The notes under the pieces: model-generated
What the model was told of the DNA's origin: nothing
What the model saw: only the letters and a program-made list of their open reading frames with translations
The model's database searches: none
In this document: positions 1-5,982 of the stretch, in pieces
Numbering within the stretch: position 1 is the stretch's first letter
Layout of the letters: each line of letters begins with the position of its first letter
NCBI GenBank assembly: GCA_023428365.1
Contig: JAEYYQ010000014.1
Span: 1 to 9,140, forward strand
Length of the DNA stretch: 9,140 nt
DNA from: Pseudomonadota bacterium
GTDB lineage: Bacteria > Pseudomonadota > Alphaproteobacteria > Rhizobiales > Hyphomicrobiaceae
Direction of reading: 5' to 3'
Position numbers and translations under genes: made by a program

Positions 1-17
1 CCGCAACGTCGGAAGCG

Positions 18-464
18 TTGGTGCTTCGCCGGGCCATTCCTGGTGATCACGATGCGCTTCTGGCGTTGCAGCATCGCGCTTATGCGAGGAACCGGGATAT
101 TCTCGGCGTCGAGTCGCTGCCGCTGAAAGTCGACTACCGTGCGGTTCTGGCCGAGAAGGAAGTCTGGGTGGCGGATGGCAACGATGGTTTCGCCGCTGCC
201 CTCGTCCTTGAAGCGCGCCGTGATGATCTGTTGATCGAAAGCATTGCCGTTGATCCGGAATGTCAGAAACACGGCCAGGGACGTGCGCTACTGGTCGCCG
301 CCGAGGCGCGTGCGCAGGAGCTTGGCTTCCGAACCGTCCGGCTCTACACCGGATCGCCTCTGACCCATCTGATCGATTGGTACGGTCGGCACGGATTTCG
401 GATCGAGCGCATCGAGGCTCTCAGCGATCGCTCGATCACTCACATGGTCAAGAACATAAGTTAA
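18..464 (+). CDS. GNAT-family N-acetyltransferase (5' end uncertain)
   Basis: A small acyltransferase of the GNAT fold, expected to move an acetyl group from acetyl-CoA to an amine; the substrate cannot be read from the sequence. The acetyl-CoA pyrophosphate-binding motif is visible as IAVDPECQKHGQGRALL, with the Q-x-x-G-x-G core near residues 83-88, and the closing motif WYGRHGFR lies near 121-128. The length (about 148 aa) is normal for a single-domain GNAT. The first in-window start is TTG at 18, with GTG at 21 as alternative, but the frame is open to the left edge and no ribosome binding site is seen, so the true start may lie upstream. The stop codon lies inside the Shine-Dalgarno stretch of the next gene, which suggests co-transcription and possibly coupled translation with the acid-sugar genes. 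The family call is firm; the role in that pathway is unknown. Confidence 0.85.
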   Translation: MVLRRAIPGDHDALLALQHRAYARNRDILGVESLPLKVDYRAVLAEKEVWVADGNDGFAAALVLEARRDDLLIESIAVDPECQKHGQGRALLVAAEARAQELGFRTVRLYTGSPLTHLIDWYGRHGFRIERIEALSDRSITHMVKNIS

Positions 465-470
465 GGGAAA
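463..470 (+). promoter_or_regulatory. Ribosome binding site of the isomerase gene, overlapping the upstream stop codon
   Basis: AAGGGAAA lies 6 nt before the ATG at 477 and shares its first two bases with the TAA of the acetyltransferase gene (462-464). This overlap supports the ATG at 477 as the start and suggests translational coupling. Confidence 0.55.
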
Positions 471-476
471 CGCCGG

Positions 477-1253
477 ATGCCGCGCTTTGCTGCCAATCTC
501 AGCATGATGTTCACCGAACTGCCGTTCCTCGATCGTTTCGAGGCGGCCGCCAAAGCGGGGTTCTCGGGGGTCGAGTTTCTGTTCCCCTATGAGTTTCCAG
601 CCGATGAAATCTCCGCGCGATTGAAGGCCAATGGCCTGTCGCAGGTTCTGTTCAACCTCCCGCCCGGAGATTGGACAAAGGGCGAGCGCGGTCTGGCTTC
701 ACTGGCAGGACGCGAGGCCGATTTCGAAGCGGCAGTCGCACAAGCGCTCAAATACGCCGAGGCGCTGGAGTGCCCCCGTGTGCACGCGATGGCCGGTCTG
801 GTGCATCACGGCGCGGTGCGGGCGACTTACATCAGCAACTTGAAGAAGGCAGCCCGCATGGCCGCCTCGTCGGGCGTCGAAGTGATTATCGAGCCGATCA
901 ATACGCGCGACATTCCCGGCTTCTTCCTCAATTACACCGCCGATGCGCGCGCTGTGACTTATGAGGTTGGCGAGCCAAATCTGGGGCTGCAGTTCGATCT
1001 CTATCACCGGCAGGTCATGGAAGGCGACGTCGCGACGGCGATCAAGGAGTATGCGCCGCTGACCCGCCATTATCAGCTTGCCGGGCCGCCGGATCGTGGC
1101 GAGCCCGACGAGGGCGAGCTGAACTATCCCTGGTTGTTCAAGCTGATCGATGACACCGGCTTCAAGGGCTGGATCGGATGCGAGTACCGGCCGCGCAAGG
1201 GCACGGTTGAAGGATTGAAGTGGGTCGATCGCTGCGGCGTTCGTCTCGGCTAA
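477..1253 (+). CDS. otnI: Hydroxypyruvate isomerase family protein, probable 2-oxo-tetronate isomerase
   Basis: A 258-aa xylose-isomerase-like TIM barrel of the Hyi/OtnI family. Members interconvert a 2-oxo acid and its 3-oxo isomer: hydroxypyruvate to tartronate semialdehyde (Hyi), or 2-oxo-tetronate to 3-oxo-tetronate (OtnI). The four metal-binding positions known for E. coli Hyi (E142, D177, Q203, E240) appear here as E139 (IIEPIN), D174 (LQFDLYH), Q200 (HYQLAG) and E236 (GCEYRP), so the enzyme should be active. The N-terminus ([14 protein letters not shown]) matches the usual family start, and a purine-rich ribosome binding site precedes it. The denD-like gene 23 bp downstream makes the OtnI role more likely than glyoxylate metabolism. 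Probable cytoplasmic enzyme. The family is near certain; the substrate is inferred from context. Confidence 0.9.
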   Translation: MPRFAANLSMMFTELPFLDRFEAAAKAGFSGVEFLFPYEFPADEISARLKANGLSQVLFNLPPGDWTKGERGLASLAGREADFEAAVAQALKYAEALECPRVHAMAGLVHHGAVRATYISNLKKAARMAASSGVEVIIEPINTRDIPGFFLNYTADARAVTYEVGEPNLGLQFDLYHRQVMEGDVATAIKEYAPLTRHYQLAGPPDRGEPDEGELNYPWLFKLIDDTGFKGWIGCEYRPRKGTVEGLKWVDRCGVRLG

Positions 1254-1265
1254 CGAGATAGGTCC

Positions 1266-1272
1266 AGGAGGA
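1266..1272 (+). promoter_or_regulatory. Strong Shine-Dalgarno of denD
   Basis: AGGAGGA sits 4 nt before the ATG at 1277. This near-consensus site fixes the start and suggests efficient translation of the dehydrogenase. Confidence 0.75.
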
Positions 1273-1276
1273 AGTC

Positions 1277-2248
1277 ATGAAGGTTCTTATTATCGGTGGC
1301 GGCGGCATGGTTGGCCAGAAGCTGGCGCGACGCCTCGTCAAGGAAGGCCGGCTGGGAGATAAGGAGATCAGCGGCCTGGTTCTGCATGATGTCGTCGAGC
1401 CGCAGCGTCCAGACGCGCCTTTCCCGGTCAGCACGGTTGTCGGCGACCTGTCGCAGCCGGGCGAAGCTGAGAAGCTTATCGCCGATAAGCCGGACATGAT
1501 CTTCCACTTGGCAGCTATCGTATCCGGCGAGGCCGAGCAGGACTTCGACAAGGGCTATCGCATCAATATGGATGGCACCCGCTACCTGCTCGAGGCGGTG
1601 CGCGCGGCAGGCAACAAGCCACGTCTCGTGTTCACCAGTTCGATTGCTGTGTTCGGCGCTCCGTTCCCGGAGGCGATCGACGACGAGTATTTCACCACGC
1701 CGCTGACCTCCTACGGAACGCAGAAAGCGATCTGCGAACTCCTGCTGTCGGACTACACGCGCAAAGGCTTCGTGGATGGCGTCGGCATCCGTCTGCCGAC
1801 GATTTGTGTCAGGCCGGGTCGGCCGAACAAGGCGGCGTCAGGGTTCTTTTCGAACATCATCCGGGAGCCGCTGAACGGCGAGGAGGCCGTGCTTCCGGTG
1901 TCGGAGGACGTCCGCCACTGGCATGCGAGTCCGCGCTCGGCCGTCGGCTTCCTGATTCATGCTGCAACCATCGACGGGGCGAAAGTCGGTCCGCGCCGCA
2001 ATCTGACGATGCCGGGGCTGTCGGTTACGGTCGGCGAGCAGATTGCCGCACTGAAGAAGGTCGCGGGCGATAAAGTTGTCGCACGAATCCGTCGCGAGTC
2101 GGATCCGGCCATTGCTCAGATCGTCGCCGGTTGGCCCCGCAACTTCGACGCAAGCCGCGCGAAATCCCTGGGTTTTGCGGCCGAGACGAGCTTTGAGGAC
2201 ATCATCAGGATCCACATCACCGACGAGCTCGGCGGCAAGATCGCCTGA
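1277..2248 (+). CDS. denD: D-erythronate dehydrogenase-like NAD-dependent epimerase/dehydratase
   Basis: A 323-aa extended short-chain dehydrogenase/reductase. The N-terminal Rossmann dinucleotide loop is GGGGMVG (residues 7-13, GxxGxxG). The catalytic residues are S122 (FTSSIAVFG) and Y146/K150 (YGTQK). HLAAIVSG (77-84) matches the family's HLAA signature. The overall style (LHDVVEP after strand 2, VRPGRPNKAASGFFSNIIREPL at 178-199, HWHASPRSA at 214-222) is that of DenD, which oxidises D-erythronate to 2-oxo-tetronate with NAD+ in the DUF1537-kinase acid-sugar pathways. The upstream Hyi/OtnI-family isomerase would take the next step, which supports this reading. No membrane or signal segment is seen. 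A hairpin terminator follows about 50 bp downstream. A related NAD-dependent sugar dehydrogenase or epimerase cannot be excluded from sequence alone. Confidence 0.88.
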   Translation: MKVLIIGGGGMVGQKLARRLVKEGRLGDKEISGLVLHDVVEPQRPDAPFPVSTVVGDLSQPGEAEKLIADKPDMIFHLAAIVSGEAEQDFDKGYRINMDGTRYLLEAVRAAGNKPRLVFTSSIAVFGAPFPEAIDDEYFTTPLTSYGTQKAICELLLSDYTRKGFVDGVGIRLPTICVRPGRPNKAASGFFSNIIREPLNGEEAVLPVSEDVRHWHASPRSAVGFLIHAATIDGAKVGPRRNLTMPGLSVTVGEQIAALKKVAGDKVVARIRRESDPAIAQIVAGWPRNFDASRAKSLGFAAETSFEDIIRIHITDELGGKIA

Positions 2249-2298
2249 GGCAAATCGGAGCAGCGCTGCAGCGCACACGCTTAGGATTACGGTAATTG

Positions 2299-2334
2299 CC
2301 GCGGACGGGTGAACCCTTCCGCGGTTCTTTCGTT
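2299..2334 (+). terminator. Probable intrinsic terminator of the acid-sugar operon
   Basis: CCGCGGA (2299-2305) pairs with TCCGCGG (2318-2324). After one C/T mismatch the stem continues as GGG/CCC around a TGAA loop. The T-rich run TTCTTTCGTT follows at 2325-2334. It lies 50 bp after the denD stop. The tract is interrupted, so termination may be partial. Confidence 0.65.
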
Positions 2335-2345
2335 ATATGACCGGG

Positions 2346-2369
2346 CAAGCGAGTAAGAACCCTCGCTTG
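2346..2369. repeat. Perfect 8-bp inverted repeat
   Basis: CAAGCGAG (2346-2353) and CTCGCTTG (2362-2369) are exact reverse complements with an 8-nt spacer. There is no T-run after it, so it is not a standard intrinsic terminator; it could be a protein-binding site or an RNA hairpin. Function unknown. Confidence 0.6.
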
Positions 2370-2383
2370 ATCGGTGCACGAAG

Positions 2384-2418
2384 TTCCGCAAAACCGATTA
2401 AAAGTGCTCCGTGCGGAA
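2384..2418. repeat. 7-bp inverted repeat with long spacer
   Basis: TTCCGCA (2384-2390) and TGCGGAA (2412-2418) are exact reverse complements with 21 nt between them. It lies upstream of the AT-rich stretch that probably holds the ribA promoter. The arms are short and the spacer long, so chance occurrence is possible. Confidence 0.35.
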
Positions 2419-2429
2419 ACCAAAATTGG

Positions 2430-2510
2430 GGTTTTGACTGTTTTAGCTGCATTTTTTCGGCCGTTAACTTAGTTCGACCCTATTCGCGCCATAGTAATTG
2501 GCGCTAACGT
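2430..2510 (+). promoter_or_regulatory. Probable ribA promoter region with a small operator-like palindrome
   Basis: The stretch 2430-2500 is clearly richer in A+T than its surroundings and contains a TTGACT hexamer (2434-2439, -35-like), but no convincing -10 box is found at normal spacing. A 6-bp inverted repeat, GCGCCA (2486-2491) / TGGCGC (2499-2504) with a 7-nt spacer, lies at its downstream edge. That arrangement would suit an operator near a transcription start. Placing the promoter here is inference. Confidence 0.35.
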
Positions 2511-2520
2511 ATCCCGGATC

Positions 2521-2733
2521 ACGCGAGGGGTGACTGGGCCGAGGCAATCTGTGGAGGGCGGGTTTATCCCGCTAAGCCGATAGCTGAGATGTCGCGCCGG
2601 TTGCTAGCCAACCACCGCTGTTTAACCCAATCGGAGGGTGTCGCTGGCCTTAAAAGGCGGCGTCTTGATCACTACGTTTCTCTAACGGATTGCCGGACCT
2701 CCCCAACAGTACAGACTTTGCGAGGCCTGCAAC
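2521..2733 (+). ncRNA. Candidate structured 5' leader of ribA (unrecognised RNA)
   Basis: This gene-free stretch contains several potential RNA stems. A closing stem pairs 2543-2552 with 2685-2694/2685 (10 bp, one G-U), extended by CC 2539-2540 with GG 2695-2696 across a GA bulge. Inside are hairpins GCGGG/CCCGC (2558-2572), GGTTG/CAACC (2599-2613), ACCC/GGGT (2625-2638), and a stronger one at 2642-2662 (8 bp, one bulged G, TAAA loop). The domain ends about 40 nt before the ribA ATG. FMN riboswitch conserved segments are not found, and no tRNA, SRP RNA, RNase P or tmRNA signature was recognised. Hand folding only; whether it is a riboswitch, a protein-bound leader or chance structure is open. 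Confidence 0.35.
2720..2725 (+). promoter_or_regulatory. Ribosome binding site choosing the ribA start
   Basis: GCGAGG contains the GAGG Shine-Dalgarno core at 2722-2725, 8 nt before the ATG at 2734. The other candidate start, ATG 2782, is preceded only by an A-rich run, so 2734 is preferred. Confidence 0.55.
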
Positions 2734-3498
2734 ATGCCCAAAGCAACAGTTTCACTGCAACCCGTGGCTCGAGAAAAGAAAATGTCATCTGATGCAGAGG
2801 CAGCAACCCTCACCGCACGGCAATTCGCCCCGCCTTGGCTTGAGGGGGTGCATGTGAACGGTCAATCGGTCGCCCGCGCGCTACCATCGGAAAAGCCGAT
2901 GTTTCGTGACACCGCTCACACCGTTTTGCCGGTCGAGTTCAAAGGACAGGAAGTTCTGTTCGAAGCTCACGCCTATGAGGATGACTCTGCATCTTATCAG
3001 GCGATGGCTCTCGTTCATCGCTCCGGCGAGAGCACTGATGAGCTACCGATCGTCCGGGTTCATAGCGGGTGTGTGACCGGCGATATTTTCCATTCACTGC
3101 GTTGCGATTGCTATCCGCAGCTTCAAAAGGCGTTGGATCGCGTCGTCGCTTCTCCGCTGGGTGTGATCATTTACCTGCCGCATCATGAGGGGCGGGGGAT
3201 TGGTCTGGTTGCCAAAATCAAGGCCTACGCTGAACAGGATCGCGGCCTGGATACGGTGGATGCCAATCTGTCGATCGGGGCTCCCGTTGATGCGCGCGAC
3301 TATGAGCTGGCCGCGAAAATCCTCAAAGATCTGAAGATGCCCGCGATCCGCCTTTTGACGAACAACCCGCTAAAGGTGGAAGCGCTGGAGCGCCTCGGCA
3401 TCAAGGTTGCGGAGCAGGTTCAGCACGCCACTTCACCGTCGGCGCACAATGCACGCTACCTTGCCACCAAGCGCGAGCGGATGGCGCATAAGCTTTGA
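2734..3498 (+). CDS. ribA: GTP cyclohydrolase II with N-terminal extension
   Basis: This enzyme opens the imidazole ring of GTP, releasing formate and pyrophosphate, the first step of riboflavin synthesis. The three zinc cysteines are present: C113, C124 and C126 (HSGCVTGDIFHSLRCDC), matching E. coli C54/C65/C67. EGRGIGL is at 152-158. Y165 matches E. coli Y105, the position linked in actinobacterial paralogues to riboflavin-type product choice. D186 and R188 match catalytic D126/R128, and LLTNNPLK is at 207-214. At 254 aa it is about 60 residues longer than E. coli RibA (196 aa), the excess lying N-terminal of the catalytic fold; no RibB (DHBP synthase) domain is fused. Oddities: the usual HSEC is HSGC, and RQEGRG is PHHEGRG with one extra residue. 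It appears monocistronic, with its own leader and terminator. Confidence 0.93.
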   Translation: MPKATVSLQPVAREKKMSSDAEAATLTARQFAPPWLEGVHVNGQSVARALPSEKPMFRDTAHTVLPVEFKGQEVLFEAHAYEDDSASYQAMALVHRSGESTDELPIVRVHSGCVTGDIFHSLRCDCYPQLQKALDRVVASPLGVIIYLPHHEGRGIGLVAKIKAYAEQDRGLDTVDANLSIGAPVDARDYELAAKILKDLKMPAIRLLTNNPLKVEALERLGIKVAEQVQHATSPSAHNARYLATKRERMAHKL

Positions 3499-3539
3499 TG
3501 CTATCGGGTTGCCTTCGCTGGTAGCCGCTCTGAGACACC

Positions 3540-3575
3540 AACGCGCCGGATCATGCTCCGGCGCGTTTCTATTTC
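3540..3575 (+). terminator. Intrinsic terminator of ribA
   Basis: AACGCGCCGGA (3540-3550) pairs perfectly with TCCGGCGCGTT (3557-3567), an 11-bp GC-rich stem with a TCATGC loop, followed by TCTATTT. It lies 42 bp after the ribA stop and between convergent ribA and xth. On the - strand the same stem lies 28 bp past the xth stop but lacks a T-run, so it should act mainly on ribA. Confidence 0.88.
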
Positions 3576-3594
3576 GGCGGTCGATCGAAGCCTC

Positions 3595-4380
3595 TCAGCC
3601 GAGGTCCAGTTCCACCCACACCGGCACATGATCCGATGGCTTCTCCCATCCGCGGGTGAAGCGGTCGATGCCTGATGTCGTGAGCCGGTCCGCGGCTTGC
3701 GGCGACAGCAGAATGTGATCGATGCGGATGCCATCGTTCTTCTGCCAGGCGCCGGCTTGATAGTCCCAGAACGTATAAATGTCAGGCTCCGGATGGCAGG
3801 CGCGGATGGCATCCGTCAGCCCGAGGTTTGTCAGGTGCCTGTAATGGTTGCGTGAGGCGGGCTGGAACAGGGCATCGTTGACCCACTGCTCTGGCCGCTT
3901 GGCATCCACCGGCTCGGGGATGACGTTATAGTCGCCCGCCAGGGCGAACGGATGTTCGTGTTGCAGCAGGCCGCGTGCGTGAGCGAGCAGCCGCTCCATC
4001 CAGGCGAGTTTATAGGTGAACTTCTCCGTGCCGATGGGATTACCATTGGGCAGGTAGATCGACGCTACAGTGAAAGCGCCGGACGGCACCGACAGCGTCA
4101 CTTCCAGGTAGCGTGATTGAACGTCGTCGTCCGCCCCCGGTAGTCCCCGCTGCACGTCGTCGAAGCGCGACTTGGCCAGCACTGCGACGCCGTTGAAACC
4201 CTTCTGTCCGTGAACGGCGACATTGTAGCCGAGGTTCTCGAATGCGGCGGTCGGAAACCCTTCATCGACCGATTTGATCTCTTGCAGGCAGACAATGTCT
4301 GGCTTGGCCTCGCCAAGCCAGGTCAGCGCCGTTTCGAGGCGTGCCTTGACCCCGTTGATGTTCCAAGTCGCGATTTTCAT
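3595..4380 (-). CDS. xth: Exodeoxyribonuclease III (AP endonuclease)
   Basis: Base-excision repair nuclease of the exonuclease III/APE1 (endonuclease-exonuclease-phosphatase) fold. It nicks DNA 5' of abasic sites and removes nucleotides or blocking groups from 3' ends. All key residues of E. coli ExoIII can be placed: N7 (TWNINGVKAR), metal-binding E34 (CLQEIK), Y109 (SIYLPNG), D150 and N152 (LAGDYNVIP), D221 (RIDHILL) and the D250-H251 pair (PSDHVPVW). The 261-aa length is typical, and the ATG at 4380 begins the standard MKIATWN. No strong Shine-Dalgarno is visible upstream. It is transcribed divergently from the small membrane protein, with 115 bp between the starts, and convergently with ribA. 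It appears to be a single-gene unit. Confidence 0.97.
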   Translation of the reverse strand: MKIATWNINGVKARLETALTWLGEAKPDIVCLQEIKSVDEGFPTAAFENLGYNVAVHGQKGFNGVAVLAKSRFDDVQRGLPGADDDVQSRYLEVTLSVPSGAFTVASIYLPNGNPIGTEKFTYKLAWMERLLAHARGLLQHEHPFALAGDYNVIPEPVDAKRPEQWVNDALFQPASRNHYRHLTNLGLTDAIRACHPEPDIYTFWDYQAGAWQKNDGIRIDHILLSPQAADRLTTSGIDRFTRGWEKPSDHVPVWVELDLG

Positions 4381-4495
4381 CAGTTCAAAGGACCGTGAAC
4401 GAACGGCCCGCCTCGTTGGCTTCAGGATTTCATTAGCGGAAGCTTAACAGTTCCAGAACAATCTAGCCTCTCGATCTTTAAGCTGGGGGCGAGGC

Positions 4496-4849
4496 ATGGC
4501 TCTCTCTCTTTATGACGATCAGCGTCGTCGCGACGCAACTCCGCTAGTAATGCTGCAAACCGTCAATCTGTTGTTTGCCGCCGGATGCATTTTTCTCTGG
4601 GCGGTGCTGTCACTGCTCATCGAGGACCCGATGAGGTGGGCGACGTCCTACGGCATCGGGTCGCGGCCGCAGCTGTTCGACTACCCGTTCGTTCTCCTGT
4701 GGCTGATGCCGGTGGGTGGTGCGTGCGCCGCGTGGGTCGCCCAGCAGGCCAACCGCATGACGCTGGCCTACGTCCTCGCCTGCTATCCGCTCGCCTACAT
4801 CGGGTTGGTTGTGGGCTGGTACTATCTGGCCCCGTCGAGCTGGCTCTGA
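4496..4849 (+). CDS. Small membrane protein, three predicted transmembrane helices, function unknown
   Basis: A 117-aa protein not recognised as a named family. After a charged N-terminus (MALSLYDDQRRRDATP) come three hydrophobic stretches at about 17-42, 62-83 and 89-111, each long enough to span the inner membrane. The loop at 43-61 holds EDPMRWATSYGIGSRPQLFDYP. There is no cleavable signal peptide, and no conserved catalytic motif or metal-binding cluster is apparent. The start is supported by the G-rich run GGGGGCGAGG (4485-4494) just before the ATG. Codon use looks like that of the neighbours, which supports a real gene. It runs convergently into gst with only 16 bp between stop codons and no obvious terminator. 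It is divergent from xth, so the two may share a control region. Confidence 0.75.
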   Translation: MALSLYDDQRRRDATPLVMLQTVNLLFAAGCIFLWAVLSLLIEDPMRWATSYGIGSRPQLFDYPFVLLWLMPVGGACAAWVAQQANRMTLAYVLACYPLAYIGLVVGWYYLAPSSWL

Positions 4850-4865
4850 GCGACATCGGCGTCGA

Positions 4866-5486
4866 TCAGGCGCGTTCCGCCTCCAAAGCCCGGACGACGG
4901 CTGGACGCTCCTGCATCCGCTTGTAGTGATCATTCACTTTGGGGAATTTGGCGACATCGACGCTGTCACCCTTCAGCCAGCCCGACATAACGAACAGGTA
5001 GCCGTCGGCGACGGAATAGGTGTTGCCCAACACCCATGGTCCGACCAGCATCTCGTTCTCGATCAGAGTGAAGCAGTCGGTCATCACCTGGGGCATCTTG
5101 TTCTTCATGTCCTCCAGCGACGAGTCCTGATTGGCCCAGCGAGTCCCCCGACGACCATGTGCGTGAGCGACATGTACGGTGGACGCGATGTAGGAATTGA
5201 AGGCCTGCATCCGGCCAAATTCGAACGGATCGTTCAGCGGCGCCAGCTTTGCATCCGGAGCGGTCTGGGCGACGTATGACATGATCGCCGGAGCTTCGGT
5301 CAGGATGCCTTTGGGCGTCGCCAGCGCCGGAACACGGCCCTTCGGATTGAGCTTCAAGTATTCGTCCGAACGCTGCTGGTTTTCCGCAAAATTGATCCGC
5401 TTGCCCTCATACGGCAGTCCAGATTCCTCAAGCGCAATATGACAGGCGCGCGAGCACGAGCCTGGCGAGAAGTACAGCGTCAGCAT
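4866..5486 (-). CDS. gst: Glutathione S-transferase (beta-class-like)
   Basis: Cytosolic two-domain GST that would conjugate or reduce electrophilic or oxidised compounds with glutathione. The N-terminal thioredoxin-fold domain (about 1-80) starts MLTLYFSPGSCSRACH, where C11 matches the active-site Cys10 of bacterial beta-class GSTs. The cis-proline loop is NPKGRVPAL (48-55 region, P53), and LTEAPAI (62-68) is the glutathione gamma-glutamyl site, with A65 where Ser or Asn is more usual. The helical C-terminal domain (about 87-206) contains the N-capping box SVADGYLF (158-165). The length of 206 aa is typical. It begins 13 bp after the erpA stop on the same strand, so it is probably co-transcribed with erpA. 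The substrate is unknown. Confidence 0.93.
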   Translation of the reverse strand: MLTLYFSPGSCSRACHIALEESGLPYEGKRINFAENQQRSDEYLKLNPKGRVPALATPKGILTEAPAIMSYVAQTAPDAKLAPLNDPFEFGRMQAFNSYIASTVHVAHAHGRRGTRWANQDSSLEDMKNKMPQVMTDCFTLIENEMLVGPWVLGNTYSVADGYLFVMSGWLKGDSVDVAKFPKVNDHYKRMQERPAVVRALEAERA

Positions 5487-5499
5487 GGAAGATGCCCCG

Positions 5500-5844
5500 T
5501 CAGATGGAGAAGCTGGTGCCGCAACCGCAGCCCGCGGTGGCGTTCGGATTATTGATTTTGAACGACGCCCCGATCAGATCATCGACGAAGTCGATTTCCG
5601 AGCCGGCCATATACTCCACCGATACCGGATCGATGAGCACCTTGGCACCATTCCGCTCGATCAGGAGATCGTCGGGCTCGCTGTCGGCGACCAGATCGAA
5701 TTTGTACTGGAAGCCGGAGCAGCCGCCACCCTCGACGCTCACGCGCAACAGCTTGTTGCTGGCTTCCGCGGCCGCGATCTCGCTGATGCGGCGCGCAGCG
5801 CTCTCAGTCAGGATAATAGGCGTTTCGGTTGCGGTCTCGGTCAT
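5500..5844 (-). CDS. erpA: A-type iron-sulfur cluster carrier/insertion protein
   Basis: A 114-aa protein of the HesB/IscA/ErpA family, which holds Fe-S clusters and delivers them to apo-proteins such as those of isoprenoid and respiratory pathways. The three conserved cysteines are present: C42 (VEGGGCSGFQYKF) and C106/C108 (ATAGCGCGTSFSI), as are EIDFVDDLIGASF (83-95) and the NPNA turn (99-102). The frame stays open upstream to 6168, across the start of dgt, but homology begins only here. Two ATGs compete: 5850 and 5844. An AGGA sequence lies 7 nt before 5844 but only 1 nt before 5850, so 5844 is preferred. It is divergent from dgt and probably leads an erpA-gst transcript. ErpA and IscA are hard to separate by sequence; the location apart from an isc/suf operon favours ErpA. 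Confidence 0.93.
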   Translation of the reverse strand: MTETATETPIILTESAARRISEIAAAEASNKLLRVSVEGGGCSGFQYKFDLVADSEPDDLLIERNGAKVLIDPVSVEYMAGSEIDFVDDLIGASFKINNPNATAGCGCGTSFSI

Positions 5845-5982
5845 CGGCATATCCTGCGAAGGGGCGGGCTCAGTCCGGACAGCAGCCTCTCGCTGCGCCT
5901 GACATTGCATCCACGCGGGAATCGCCCCTAAACACCTGCATTCGCTGTTAAGATAGTCGCAGACGCGTTTTTGTCCAAGTGG

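Noticed and set aside
2464..2510. tRNA T-arm-like sequence (AGTTCGACCC)
   Set aside because: No acceptor, D or anticodon arm can be built around it.
2575..2665. 6S RNA-like words (CTGAGATGTCGC and GCCTTAAAA)
   Set aside because: Both words recall parts of E. coli 6S RNA, but their spacing is about 40 nt too short and the flanking sequence does not form the long 6S hairpin. Probably chance.
2521..2733. FMN riboswitch upstream of ribA
   Set aside because: The only resemblance is scattered (AGGGG-TGA and AAGCCGA words). The ordered conserved blocks of the FMN aptamer and its six-helix junction are absent.
2589..2792. Possible 67-aa leader peptide overlapping ribA
   Set aside because: No ribosome binding site and no recognisable protein features; it runs through the hairpin region and overlaps the start of ribA in another frame.
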